Below, piece after piece: positions 34,547-42,847 of a stretch of DNA of 64,000 bases (the stretch's first letter is position 1; each line of letters begins with the position of its first letter). A program made the translations under genes and the position numbers. The notes below the pieces were generated by a model, which worked only from the letters and a program-made list of their open reading frames with translations, was not told the DNA's origin and did not search any database. Origin of the DNA: Bacillota bacterium (lineage in GTDB: Bacteria; Bacillota_I; Bacilli_A; Erysipelotrichales; Coprobacillaceae); NCBI GenBank assembly GCA_030540195.1, contig JAUNWT010000004.1, positions 1 through 64,000 of the forward strand. Reading direction: 5' to 3'.

Positions 34547-36041
34547 AATCATGTATAAAGACCATATCTCTTAAAGAAACAAGATTATAAATATTTTTAA
34601 CATCTTCTAATTGAAGATTTATACAGCCATGTGATCCTCTTGTTTTATAAAGTTCAGGTGTCCAGTTTGCCCAATCACTACGATTCATATAATGATAGCC
34701 TGTTCCTGTCCATGTAATTCTCACCCAATATTTTGTAGGTGTTTTATAATCAGCACCTGTCAAAGTATATTCTAATTTCTTATCTTTAATATACCAGCAT
34801 CCTGTTTTTGTTGAACGAGTTGCATCACTAGGAAGTCCTGTAACACATTTTGCACTATAAACAACTTGTCCATTTTGGAAAACATAAACCATTTGTTCGG
34901 AAATATCAACTTCACTATATGTTTGTGTATTGTAATCCTCTTCAGGATTTTCATAATTCATCTTGTATGCTTTATTTTTATAAATTGGCTCCAATTTTGT
35001 AAGCAACTTTTTAGAGTTTTCTTTTGATTGTTTGCTTAAATAAGCATTCACATCTGCTTCTTTGCTTTCAGCAGTAATAGCATTATAAATTTGTTCAACT
35101 GTTTGACTATAATCAATTTGCCAACCATAATCTCCACCAGAAACTTGTAAAATTTCACCTGTATGAGATTTAAAACTACGTGTTTTCCCAACTGTTTTAT
35201 ATTTTAAACAGAAGCTTTCTACCCAAGATGACATTTTATCTTTATCGACAGAAACAGAAGCATCATCATCGATAACTAACCATTCTTTAATGTCTGTTGG
35301 TTGAATTGTTTCATAATGCTTTTTACCCATATCAAAGCGAATCCATTTCAATAAATAATTATTATATGTTTTTAATTCTTTCGTAATCGCTTCATCATTA
35401 CTATAGAATTGTGGTTTTAAATAGACATCACCTTTTTCTAAATTAACCTTTGTTGATAAAGTAGAAAGCGCTTTTTCTACATAAGTATAAAACTTTTCCG
35501 TATCTAACTGATTACCTAAATTTTCTTTAACAATTTTACCTGACTTTGTTTTTTTATCATATTCAACATAGGCACTTTGTGGCGCTGTAATTTGATATTG
35601 ATCTCCTCCAGCCACTAAAAATGATTGTGATAAATTTTGAACAAGCAAATCTTTGTTATAGGATACATCAAACGCTACATCAAAATCTTCCCCTGTCATA
35701 ATCTTATAAAAGGAAAAAAGGCCATGTGTTTTCTTGAAACAGTTTTCTAGTTGATCCTCATATTTTGCAGATAAATCAATATCTTTTCCTTTTAATTCAT
35801 ATTTAGCCTTATTTCTTCCATTAATAACTAGAACATGGTTTTTCAAATCCGTTTCTACAGTTGCTTTTGCCTCTGCTAAAGTCATTCCTGAAACATCAAT
35901 CCCACCAACCGTAGTATTAGGATAGAACTTGTTTGAATATAAAATTGTAATAATAAAAATAAGTATAAAAATAGCAATAACAACACTTATAACAATTTTT
36001 CCCTGTTTTGTTATTTTTAAATTCATGATTTTTTCTTTCAT
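34545..36041 (-). CDS. L,D-transpeptidase (YkuD) with peptidoglycan-binding domain
   Basis: Cell-wall enzyme forming 3-3 crosslinks or attaching proteins to peptidoglycan. The 498-residue protein has a membrane anchor (about residues 14-35), two PG_binding_4-type regions (VGGIDVSGMTLAEAKATVE near residue 45 and a second between about 230 and 340), and a C-terminal YkuD domain with the catalytic motif HxxxxxxxxxSHGCINL: YHYMNRSDWANW then RGSHGCINLQLED. The ATG at 36041 has GGGGATG upstream. It stands alone with a strong terminator. Such proteins can confer resistance to some beta-lactams, but no evidence for that is here. Confidence 0.9.
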   Translation of the reverse strand: MKEKIMNLKITKQGKIVISVVIAIFILIFIITILYSNKFYPNTTVGGIDVSGMTLAEAKATVETDLKNHVLVINGRNKAKYELKGKDIDLSAKYEDQLENCFKKTHGLFSFYKIMTGEDFDVAFDVSYNKDLLVQNLSQSFLVAGGDQYQITAPQSAYVEYDKKTKSGKIVKENLGNQLDTEKFYTYVEKALSTLSTKVNLEKGDVYLKPQFYSNDEAITKELKTYNNYLLKWIRFDMGKKHYETIQPTDIKEWLVIDDDASVSVDKDKMSSWVESFCLKYKTVGKTRSFKSHTGEILQVSGGDYGWQIDYSQTVEQIYNAITAESKEADVNAYLSKQSKENSKKLLTKLEPIYKNKAYKMNYENPEEDYNTQTYSEVDISEQMVYVFQNGQVVYSAKCVTGLPSDATRSTKTGCWYIKDKKLEYTLTGADYKTPTKYWVRITWTGTGYHYMNRSDWANWTPELYKTRGSHGCINLQLEDVKNIYNLVSLRDMVFIHD

Positions 36042-36102
36042 AAATCAACATCCCCTATTGCTTAGATATTCTATAACTTTCTTTTCTTTCTGTCAAAGAA
36101 AA

Positions 36103-37038
36103 CTACTCATCCTTTACATCTATTTCTAATCCTAATTCACGAGGTAAAAAACGTGGGCAGACATTTTCTGAAGATGTAATAACTGAAGCCGCTAATTTCG
36201 TTCCAATTTCTACAGAATCTTTTAAATCTTTACCATAAGTAAGTCCAATAGTAAGTCCTGCGCAAAAAGCATCTCCTGCGCCTGTTGTGTCTCTTACCGT
36301 TACCTTTTTAGCTGGACAAATACCTTTATTTCCTAAATGGTCTGCATAAATACTTCCTTTACTTCCCATCGTAACAACCATTGATTTAATAGCTCCCGCT
36401 GCCACTTTTTGAGAAATAATTTCACATAAATCTTTAGGACTTTTTTTACTATAATTTTCCGCAAAGAAAATGCCAGCTTCTAATTCATTACAAACTAAAC
36501 AATCAAATTGTTGTAATAAATCACGTCTTTCTACTGCAAGTGTCATATTAGAAATAACCCCAAATACTTTTTTATTATATTTTTTAGAATAATCTAAAAT
36601 TACCTTGATAATTTCAGGAGCAATATCCGCTTCTAAAACAATTGAATCACAATCCTTAAATATTTCATCGCCTTTTTCCTTCACTAAATCTAAAATTGGC
36701 ATCAAATTAGGTCTTTGTGAAATTGACCCTGCCAAATCTCCATCATTAGAAAAAACAGCTAACCAAGTCCCCATTCCTTCTGGAATTTGTTGAACATATT
36801 TTGTATTGACTTTATGTCGTTGTAATTTATGAATAACTTCTTGTCCTAATGCACTTTCATCAACAATTGATAAAAATGTTGGACGTAATTCAACATTGGC
36901 AATATCTTCTACAACATTTCGACTAACTCCACCATGAATATATTTAATATGTCCTGCATTTCTTCCAGTTGGAATATATGCATCAATTGGAAAACCTTTA
37001 ATATCAACAAAAACTGCACCTATAACTACAATACCCAT
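36103..37038 (-). CDS. PfkB-family carbohydrate/nucleoside kinase
   Basis: A 311-residue ribokinase-fold enzyme: GIVVIGAVFVDIKG at the start, GRNAGHIKYIHGGVSRNVVEDIANV (substrate glycines), and VTVRDTTGAGDAFCAGLTIGLTYG with the DTTGAGD catalytic loop. In shape it resembles pseudouridine or sugar kinases, but the substrate is not clear; no glycosidase or pseudouridine lyase gene is next to it. The ATG at 37038 has GAGAG and AAAG upstream; the longer frame from 37095 starts in the AKR terminator. It follows the aldo/keto reductase. Confidence 0.85.
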   Translation of the reverse strand: MGIVVIGAVFVDIKGFPIDAYIPTGRNAGHIKYIHGGVSRNVVEDIANVELRPTFLSIVDESALGQEVIHKLQRHKVNTKYVQQIPEGMGTWLAVFSNDGDLAGSISQRPNLMPILDLVKEKGDEIFKDCDSIVLEADIAPEIIKVILDYSKKYNKKVFGVISNMTLAVERRDLLQQFDCLVCNELEAGIFFAENYSKKSPKDLCEIISQKVAAGAIKSMVVTMGSKGSIYADHLGNKGICPAKKVTVRDTTGAGDAFCAGLTIGLTYGKDLKDSVEIGTKLAASVITSSENVCPRFLPRELGLEIDVKDE

Positions 37039-37077
37039 CTTTCTTTTCTCTCTTTCTTTTTGTCTTTTTATAATATA

Positions 37078-37117
37078 ACAAAAAATAAAAAACAAGAAAA
37101 GATTCTTTCTTGTTTTT
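37078..37117 (-). terminator. aldo/keto reductase gene terminator
   Basis: AAAAACAAGAAA (37088-37099) and TTTCTTGTTTTT (37106-37117) form a 12-bp stem with a 6-nt loop at the stop codon, followed by a T-rich run. Confidence 0.7.
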
Positions 37118-38105
37118 ATTGATTATTTTCTTTCATAACACCAACTAGTGGGTGTGGTTTATAACATTCTTCTAAATATTTTATTTCCTCATCCGTTAAT
37201 TTTAAATCACATGCCTTACAAGCTGTATCAATATGACTTAATTTAGTTGCACCAACAACCGGTGAGGTTACTTTAGACATTAACCAAGCTAAAGAAATTT
37301 CTGACATTGAACAATTTCTTTTTTTGGCAAGTTCTTCGACTCTTTGAATAATGACAAGATCTTCTTTTTCACTTTCATCATATTTACCTTTAGCATAGGC
37401 ATCTTCTTTTAATCTTTTAGATGTTTCTCCAGGATGTCTTGAAAGTCTTCCAGAAGCAAGTGAGCTGTATGGTGTCATAGAAACACCCATTAAATCACAA
37501 TAAGGTTTCATTTCTCTTTCTTCTTCTCTAAAGATTAGATTGTAATGTCCTTGAATGGATTGGAAAGTTGCCCAACCATTGTTTTTAGCAATTTCATTAG
37601 CTCTAGCAATTTGCCAAGCAAAACAATTAGAAACCCCAATTGCTCTTACTTTTTTTGATTTGACAAGATCATTTAAGATTTCCATTGTTTCTTCAATTGG
37701 TGTTATATTATCCCAACGATGAAGAATATAAAGATCCACATAATCCATTTGTAATCTTTTTAAACTATTATTTAAACATGTTTCAATATGTTCTCGAGCA
37801 CTGACTCCTTGATCGATTTGTTCTTGGCTACGTGGCATAAATTTAGTCGCAATAACAACATCTTCTCTTTTTGAAAATTCTTTGATAGCACGTCCTAAAT
37901 ATTCTTCTGATGTTCCACCTTGATATCCCATTGCTGTATCAAAGAAGTTGATTCCTTGGTCAAGAGCATGTTTAATGATTTTTTTAGATTCTTCATAAGG
38001 AAGTGTCCAAGAATGCATTCCTGCTTGTGGATTACCAAATCCCATACAGCCTAAACATACTTTTGAAACTTTAATATCTGTCTTACCTAAATTAACGTAT
38101 TCCAT
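37116..38105 (-). CDS. aldo/keto reductase
   Basis: A 329-residue NADPH-dependent oxidoreductase of the AKR superfamily. Visible marks: GKTDIKVSKVCLGCMGFGNP at the start, NFFDTAMGYQGGTSEEYLGRAI with the catalytic aspartate and tyrosine, DVVIATKF (lysine), VDLYILHRWDN (histidine), and GVSNCFAWQIARA. The cofactor region near the end holds VVGATKLSHID. Substrate unknown. It follows the histidine phosphatase gene by 8 bp with GGAGG before the ATG. Confidence 0.92.
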   Translation of the reverse strand: MEYVNLGKTDIKVSKVCLGCMGFGNPQAGMHSWTLPYEESKKIIKHALDQGINFFDTAMGYQGGTSEEYLGRAIKEFSKREDVVIATKFMPRSQEQIDQGVSAREHIETCLNNSLKRLQMDYVDLYILHRWDNITPIEETMEILNDLVKSKKVRAIGVSNCFAWQIARANEIAKNNGWATFQSIQGHYNLIFREEEREMKPYCDLMGVSMTPYSSLASGRLSRHPGETSKRLKEDAYAKGKYDESEKEDLVIIQRVEELAKKRNCSMSEISLAWLMSKVTSPVVGATKLSHIDTACKACDLKLTDEEIKYLEECYKPHPLVGVMKENNQ

Positions 38106-38113
38106 ATTTCCTC

Positions 38114-38689
38114 CTATATTTGATGTCTAATCACATCTTTTAATGTAAATGTTCCATTTTCAAATTCATAAATAAAAATACAACAGTTTCCAAATCCTTT
38201 TTTTAATTCTTCCATTGGATCTTGGAAAGCTCTTAAAAAGTTAAAACAAGCCCCACTATGGCTCACGGCTAAAACACTATGATGATCATCTTTACTCATA
38301 ATTTCTGTTAGAGTTTTTACCATACGATCTCTTGTGGTATTGGAAGATTCCCCCTTAAATTGTAAATAAAATGTTTCGCAATCCTTTGGTGTTAAATGAG
38401 AATTTAATCTTTCACTTTCTCCTTCTAACTCTCCATAATAGTTTTCTTTTAAACCTTTAGTACGCACATAAGGCATATCTGTTACAAGCTCTAACGTATC
38501 ACAACATCTTTCACTCGTACTTGAATAAGCATGATCAAAAGTAATATTATGATCTTTAAACCATTTTCCCGCAACTTTCGCTTGTTTGATTCCTAATTCT
38601 GTAAGTGGTGAATCACACCATCCTTGAATCTTATGTTGTAAATTAAATAATGTTTGTCCATGGCGCATTAAATAAAGTGTCTTTTTCAT
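38114..38689 (-). CDS. histidine phosphatase family protein
   Basis: A 191-residue phosphoglycerate-mutase-like phosphatase. The catalytic RHG motif is in LYLMRHGQTLFNLQHKIQGWCDSPLTELG, with SSTSERCCDTLEL (second arginine) and the second histidine in VLAVSHSGACFNF. Substrate unknown; similar proteins are often mis-named phosphoglycerate mutase. The ATG at 38689 has AAGGGAA upstream; an ATG six codons earlier lacks this. It pairs with the AKR gene. Confidence 0.9.
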   Translation of the reverse strand: MKKTLYLMRHGQTLFNLQHKIQGWCDSPLTELGIKQAKVAGKWFKDHNITFDHAYSSTSERCCDTLELVTDMPYVRTKGLKENYYGELEGESERLNSHLTPKDCETFYLQFKGESSNTTRDRMVKTLTEIMSKDDHHSVLAVSHSGACFNFLRAFQDPMEELKKGFGNCCIFIYEFENGTFTLKDVIRHQI

Positions 38690-38724
38690 ACAATTCCCTT
38701 CTTTCATTCTTATTGTAACACGCT

Positions 38725-38758
38725 TAAAAAAAAGAGTAATTTATAATTAAATTACTCT
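38725..38758 (-). terminator. TetR gene terminator
   Basis: AGAGTAATTT (38733-38742) and AAATTACTCT (38749-38758) form a perfect 10-bp stem followed by eight T. A second hairpin with AAATTGACA/TGTCAATTT arms overlaps the TetR stop just upstream (about 38763-38793), and a TGTCAA/TTGACA copy also pairs there. Confidence 0.8.
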
Positions 38759-38780
38759 GTCAACAAATTGACAAAAAAGA

Positions 38781-39359
38781 CTATTTGTCAATTTTATATG
38801 GATTTGTTGTACAATCACTTCCTTGAAATAAATCATCCATTCCAAGTCCTCGCATTTGGGTAATCATTTTTGCCATTTCTTCTACAGGGACTTTCATATC
38901 TGATAAAATCCATGACAAAGTCATTGCACTTGAAGCATTTGCATGATATATCGTTGCAAATTTTAAGGCATCTGGCATTGGCTTTTTACCATAAAGTTGT
39001 TGATGCCATTTTAAATCAAATTCCTCACAATGTTTAGGAATGTACTCCTTTAAACAATTTTGTCCATCCATTAAGCATGCTTGTTTTAAAAAGGTTTGAT
39101 AGTGTTTCATATGTTCAAAAGATTCAATGAGTGATTCATAGAAATTAAGATTTGGATTTTGTCCATTAAAATGATTAATAATTTTATGATTATAAATATA
39201 TTGAATTAAATCATTTTTATCTAAGAAATGATTATAAAATGTTTGTCTACTAACTCCTGTTGTTTCCAAGAGATCCTTGACTGTTATTTGAGATAAGTCT
39301 TTTTTGTGGCATAAATCTAACAAACCATTTGCAAGTATTTCTTTAATATCAATTGCCAT
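38781..39359 (-). CDS. TetR/AcrR-family regulator
   Basis: A 192-residue regulator with an N-terminal helix-turn-helix (IKEILANGLLDLCHKKDLSQITVKDLLETTGVSRQTFYNHFLDKNDLIQYIY) and a C-terminal all-helical domain of the TetR_C_8-like type (HMKHYQTFLKQACL). It sits between the MATE transporter gene upstream and the phosphatase/AKR pair downstream; by position it could control the MATE gene. A promoter with extended -10 lies upstream. The ligand is unknown. Confidence 0.88.
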   Translation of the reverse strand: MAIDIKEILANGLLDLCHKKDLSQITVKDLLETTGVSRQTFYNHFLDKNDLIQYIYNHKIINHFNGQNPNLNFYESLIESFEHMKHYQTFLKQACLMDGQNCLKEYIPKHCEEFDLKWHQQLYGKKPMPDALKFATIYHANASSAMTLSWILSDMKVPVEEMAKMITQMRGLGMDDLFQGSDCTTNPYKIDK

Positions 39360-39387
39360 AAAAATACTCCTTTCTTAGCTTGAAAAC

Positions 39388-39396
39388 ATTATACCA
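39388..39396 (-). promoter_or_regulatory. extended -10 promoter of the TetR gene
   Basis: TGG directly before TATAAT (39388-39393, minus) gives an extended -10; no clear -35 at 17 bp. It lies in the gap between the MATE and TetR genes. Confidence 0.5.
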
Positions 39397-39409
39397 TAAA
39401 ATCCTGTTT

Positions 39410-40741
39410 TTAAATAACTTCAAATTTTGTCCATGCGTTTGATTTATAACGATAATAGAAAATAATCGCACGGATTGTCCAATCACCACACATCGCAAGA
39501 GCAATACCAATAACTCCCAGATGAAGTCCTAAAGCAAGAATAATAGATAAGACAAGTCTTCCACCAACCGTTGAAGCAATTGAAACAATCATCGTAAATT
39601 TGACATCTCCGGTAGCTCTTAATCCTTGAGATAGAGGTCCAGAAAGCGGGAAAACTACTGTATTGGCAATATTATGAATAACGACAAGAATAATGATCAA
39701 ATGTTTTGTTTCATCTGCAAGATTATAGAATTGTAAGATAAATGGTGTAATCGCTAAAACAAGTACATTCCAAGCAATGGAAAAAACAAGTGACCATTTG
39801 ATAAGTTTAGAAAAATAAAATTTTGCTTGATCTATATCTTTGGCACCCATACATTGTCCAATAACGGTAATAAAGACAGGCCCCATTGCTGAACCAACAA
39901 GTGCTGCTAATGACCAAATACTTTGGGCAACCCCATTGGCTGCAATTTGATAGGTTCCAAACATCGCTACAATTGAACTTAAAGCCACCTTAACAAGTTG
40001 GAAAATCCCATTTTCGACCCCATTAGGAATCGCAATATTTAAAATACGTTTGAGCATCTTTCCATCAAATTTAAAGATATCTTTTGAATCATAGTAAGCT
40101 TCCAATTTTTTATTGAAACATAAAACAGTGATAATGATTGCTGAAAAAACACGAGAAATAAGTGAAGGATAGGCAACCCCTGCAACCCCTGCTTTTAAAA
40201 CATAAACACCAATAATATTTCCCACAACGTTGATAATATTTGCAACAAATGAAATATACATTGTTACTTTGGTTTTAGCCATCGAACGATATAAAGCCGC
40301 TCCTGCATTATAAATAGCCAGCGCTGGATAAGAATATGCTGAAATACGTAAATATGTCACACACGCATCCATAACATCTGATTCAACTTTACCAAATAGT
40401 AACCCTAAAAGTTGTTTATTAAAAATCAATACAAGTATTGATAAAATAATTGAAAAAACAATGGAAAACATCAATAACTGACTTGATGATAAAATTGTTC
40501 TTTTTTTATCTTTATTACCAATATATTGACTAACAACAATAGCTCCTCCCGAAGCAAGTGCAGTAAATAAATAGATAAAAATTGTATTAAATTGATTGAC
40601 CAATGATACTCCTGAAACTGCTGCTTCCCCACAACTACTTACGACAAAAGTATCGACAATTCCAACAAGCATAACCAGCAATTGTTCAAAAAACAAAGTA
40701 ACGATCATACCTCTTAATTCTTTATTTGAAAACATTTTCAT
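39410..40741 (-). CDS. MATE-family multidrug/cation exporter
   Basis: A 443-residue membrane protein with twelve predicted segments in two MATE repeats: FFEQLLVMLVGIVDTFVVSSCGEAAVSGVSLV near the start and IAIPNGVENGIFQLVKV at the second half. MATE proteins export cationic drugs with Na+ or H+. The start MKMFSNKELRGM has GGGGGAG upstream. It lies just upstream of a TetR gene, a common pairing for regulated efflux. Confidence 0.9.
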   Translation of the reverse strand: MKMFSNKELRGMIVTLFFEQLLVMLVGIVDTFVVSSCGEAAVSGVSLVNQFNTIFIYLFTALASGGAIVVSQYIGNKDKKRTILSSSQLLMFSIVFSIILSILVLIFNKQLLGLLFGKVESDVMDACVTYLRISAYSYPALAIYNAGAALYRSMAKTKVTMYISFVANIINVVGNIIGVYVLKAGVAGVAYPSLISRVFSAIIITVLCFNKKLEAYYDSKDIFKFDGKMLKRILNIAIPNGVENGIFQLVKVALSSIVAMFGTYQIAANGVAQSIWSLAALVGSAMGPVFITVIGQCMGAKDIDQAKFYFSKLIKWSLVFSIAWNVLVLAITPFILQFYNLADETKHLIIILVVIHNIANTVVFPLSGPLSQGLRATGDVKFTMIVSIASTVGGRLVLSIILALGLHLGVIGIALAMCGDWTIRAIIFYYRYKSNAWTKFEVI

Positions 40742-40761
40742 TTCTCCCCCTTGTCTTCATT

Positions 40762-40797
40762 ATAAAAAAAGAAGCATAAAAAGTTAAATGCTTCTTT
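40762..40797 (-). terminator. terminator of the 2H phosphoesterase gene
   Basis: AAAGAAGCAT (40768-40777) and ATGCTTCTTT (40788-40797) form a perfect 10-bp stem followed by T residues. The T run ends in TATAAT, which may also serve as -10 of the MATE gene. Confidence 0.75.
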
Positions 40798-40824
40798 TAT
40801 AGTTTCTATCATGCTTTTCAAGCA

Positions 40825-41346
40825 TTATAAATCCCATATCTTTATTTCCTGATACGGATTTGTCTTTGCTAAGGCAATCTTAGTAACTTTTCCATAAAAA
40901 GGTTCAAAATGGTGATTTATGATCTTAAATGCTTGATTTGTTTGATGTTCGCTTAGTTTTCTACTTATAGAAACATGAGGTACAAAGTGATACGGTAAAT
41001 AGCGATTCTTTTGTGAGATAGATACATATTCATTAAAAGTTTGATGAATATTTAAAATCAACTGATTTAAAAATTCATTATATACAGGTAATAAATAAAG
41101 CGTTGATTTTTGAAAACAACCTAGCGAAGCAAAATAGAGCTCTTGACTCGTTTCTTTTTCAAAGAGCAGATTTGCTTGTTCAATGAATTTCTTTTCCTCT
41201 ATTTCTTTATAAGTCGCAATTGTTAGATGAAAAGGAATATGATGATCTTCTAAATAATTTTGATGGAGTTCTTTTTCGACTTGTTTATTTAAAAAAGAAA
41301 ACTTTTGATTTGTTTTTTCATCAAAATACAAAGCTAAATGATACAT
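40825..41346 (-). CDS. 2H phosphoesterase (2'-5' RNA ligase superfamily)
   Basis: A 173-residue protein with two histidine motifs: HLTIATYKE in the N-terminal half and PHVSISRKL in the C-terminal half, the HxT/HxS pair of the LigT/2H fold. Such proteins act on cyclic phosphate or 2'-5' bonds; the substrate here is unknown. I start at ATG 41346, one base after the yitT stop; a TTG at 41358 with a better ribosome site would add four residues. It ends in a clear terminator. Confidence 0.8.
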   Translation of the reverse strand: MYHLALYFDEKTNQKFSFLNKQVEKELHQNYLEDHHIPFHLTIATYKEIEEKKFIEQANLLFEKETSQELYFASLGCFQKSTLYLLPVYNEFLNQLILNIHQTFNEYVSISQKNRYLPYHFVPHVSISRKLSEHQTNQAFKIINHHFEPFYGKVTKIALAKTNPYQEIKIWDL

Positions 41347-41347
41347 T

Positions 41348-42205
41348 CTATTTTTCAATATATTCCTTTTCTAAGTTAAATCCTCTACCTTGAACTTCAT
41401 GAACATTTGAAATAATCATAAACGCATCTTCATCAATAGATTTTACAAGTCTTTCAACTTGGACAAGTTCTCTTGTCGAAATGACATTAATTAAAACTTC
41501 TGTATTTTCTAATAAATAGCCTGTTTGTCCATGAAGCATTGTCACTCCACGATCGACATTCGTTAAAATAGCCTTTCTAATTTCTTCATATTTTGAAGAA
41601 ATAATTTTAACTTCAATTTTTTGAGCACCCATTACTAAAATTTTATCAATAACCATTGTATAAATGAAAATTAAAACAATTCCATAAAGACATTGTCTAA
41701 CATCAGAAAAGCCAAATTGTGCAAGTACAATTATCGTATCAAAAACATACATCGAAATAGAAACAGGAATTTTAAATAGTTTATTTAAAATAAGGGGTGG
41801 AATATCCATACCTCCTGTTGAAGCCCCTGCTTTAATAACGATAGCGATCGCAACACCAACCAAAACACCCGCAAAAAGTGTATTAATTAAAATATCATCA
41901 GTTAAATAAAAATCTTGAAAAGAAAATTCAAAAACACCTAGAATAAATGGATAATAAAATGTTGAAATAAGTGTTTGTAAAGCAAACTTCTTTCCTAAAA
42001 TAAGTGCACCAATAATAAAAACAATAAAATTAAAAATAAAAGTAAATAATGAAATTGGCAAATGAAAATAATGATTTAAAAATAAAGAAATACCTGTTGT
42101 CCCACCACTTAATAAATGTCCTGGTACAATAAATAGAATAACTGCAAGTGCAAGCAACGTATTTCCAAGTAATATACTAAGAATATCTTTTTTATTTGTT
42201 TTCAT
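41348..42205 (-). CDS. YitT-family membrane protein (DUF161/DUF2179)
   Basis: A 285-residue membrane protein. Five or six segments precede a C-terminal cytoplasmic DUF2179 domain (YEEIRKAILTNVDRGVTMLHGQTGYL, then VQVERLVKSIDEDAFMIISNVHEVQGRGF). Function is poorly known; some homologues are linked to transport or cell-envelope stress. The ATG at 42205 has GGAGGAATTT upstream; a longer frame from 42256 starts inside the leader hairpin. It has a promoter whose -35 lies in a large dyad, and a terminator-like hairpin just before the ribosome site. Confidence 0.85.
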   Translation of the reverse strand: MKTNKKDILSILLGNTLLALAVILFIVPGHLLSGGTTGISLFLNHYFHLPISLFTFIFNFIVFIIGALILGKKFALQTLISTFYYPFILGVFEFSFQDFYLTDDILINTLFAGVLVGVAIAIVIKAGASTGGMDIPPLILNKLFKIPVSISMYVFDTIIVLAQFGFSDVRQCLYGIVLIFIYTMVIDKILVMGAQKIEVKIISSKYEEIRKAILTNVDRGVTMLHGQTGYLLENTEVLINVISTRELVQVERLVKSIDEDAFMIISNVHEVQGRGFNLEKEYIEK

Positions 42206-42216
42206 AAATTCCTCCA

Positions 42217-42251
42217 TAAAAAAACCACACTGTTTTTCCCTAACAATGTGG
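42217..42251 (-). terminator. terminator or attenuator just before yitT
   Basis: CCACACTGTT (42225-42234) and AACAATGTGG (42242-42251) form a 10-bp stem with one G-U pair and a 7-nt loop; on the minus strand seven T follow and then the yitT ribosome site. It ends the upstream yihY-XRE-DUF1294 run, or attenuates yitT from the promoter at 42279-42306, or both. Confidence 0.75.
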
Positions 42252-42278
42252 ATCAAAGCCTTCGCTTAATACGTTTGT

Positions 42279-42306
42279 ATTATAGCATATACAAAATTCT
42301 TGTCTA
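42279..42306 (-). promoter_or_regulatory. candidate yitT promoter
   Basis: TAGACA (42301-42306, minus) and TATAAT (42279-42284) are 16 bp apart. The -35 box falls in the 5-bp centre of a perfect 12-bp inverted repeat. Confidence 0.55.
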
Positions 42307-42317
42307 GAATTTTGTAT
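42289..42317. repeat. 29-bp inverted repeat over the yitT promoter and DUF1294 stop
   Basis: ATACAAAATTCT (42289-42300) and AGAATTTTGTAT (42306-42317) are perfect reverse complements separated by 5 bp. The repeat covers the DUF1294 stop codon and the -35/spacer of the yitT promoter. No T run follows on either side, so it is not a usual terminator; a protein-binding operator is as likely. Confidence 0.7.
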
Positions 42318-42561
42318 AAAAATAAAAACAATATATCAATATTTGTATAAATAAAATTAACGGAATACCTATATAAAATTTCACATGTTGCGTTTTATGA
42401 TGAAAACAATACATACCTAAATAGCTTCCTAAACTTCCACCTATCAAAGCGATAACAAGTAGAGTATTTTCAGAAATACGATATTTTTGTTTTTTAGCTT
42501 TTGCTTTATCAAGACCCATGATAACAAATCCTAATACATTTATCATTACTAAATAAATCAT
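42304..42561 (-). CDS. DUF1294 small membrane protein
   Basis: An 85-residue membrane protein with two or three segments and the family's phrases MGLDKAKAKKQKYRISENTLL and ALIGGSLGSYLGMYCFHHKTQHVKF, where GGSxG(S/A)xxGM and HKT are the marked DUF1294 features. Function unknown. The ATG at 42561 shares one base with the stop of the XRE gene (TGATG) and has AGGAG seven bases upstream; a longer frame from 42588 would overlap the XRE gene more. Confidence 0.85.
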   Translation of the reverse strand: MIYLVMINVLGFVIMGLDKAKAKKQKYRISENTLLVIALIGGSLGSYLGMYCFHHKTQHVKFYIGIPLILFIQILIYCFYFYTKF

Positions 42562-42836
42562 CAACAATCTCCTAATGAATACTGACATATTGTTTCTTTA
42601 ATAACATAATAGTTCATCTGTGTAACAACTATATCATCTAACGTGCAATGAAACAAATAACTTAAAGCACATAAATGTTCTAAATTAGGTAACGATTTTC
42701 CTTTTAACCACTTATAGATACTTTGTTTACAAGAAAGTCCTAAATAATCTTGAATATCTTGAACACGATATCCATTTTCATCCATATATTTTTGTATTTT
42801 CTTACCTGTTTCTTCTAAATTAATATAAGGATACAT
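42561..42836 (-). CDS. XRE-type helix-turn-helix regulator
   Basis: A 91-residue DNA-binding protein. From MYPYINLEETGKKIQKYMDENG it runs through a Cro/C1-type HTH (YRVQDIQDYLGLSCKQSIYKWLKGKSLPNLEHLCALSYLFHCTLDDIV) and has only a short tail. The ATG at 42836 has AAAGGAGG upstream; an in-frame start at 42881 lies inside yihY. It is coupled to the DUF1294 gene. The nearby 29-bp dyad could be its operator, which is inference. Confidence 0.85.
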   Translation of the reverse strand: MYPYINLEETGKKIQKYMDENGYRVQDIQDYLGLSCKQSIYKWLKGKSLPNLEHLCALSYLFHCTLDDIVVTQMNYYVIKETICQYSLGDC

Positions 42837-42847
42837 TGTGTCCTCCT

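Noticed and set aside
38708-38793. Repeated TTGACA/TGTCAA units after the TetR gene, as TetR operators
   Set aside because: They form hairpins at the 3' end of the gene followed by a strong terminator. I see no promoter that they would overlap well, so terminator structure is the simpler view.
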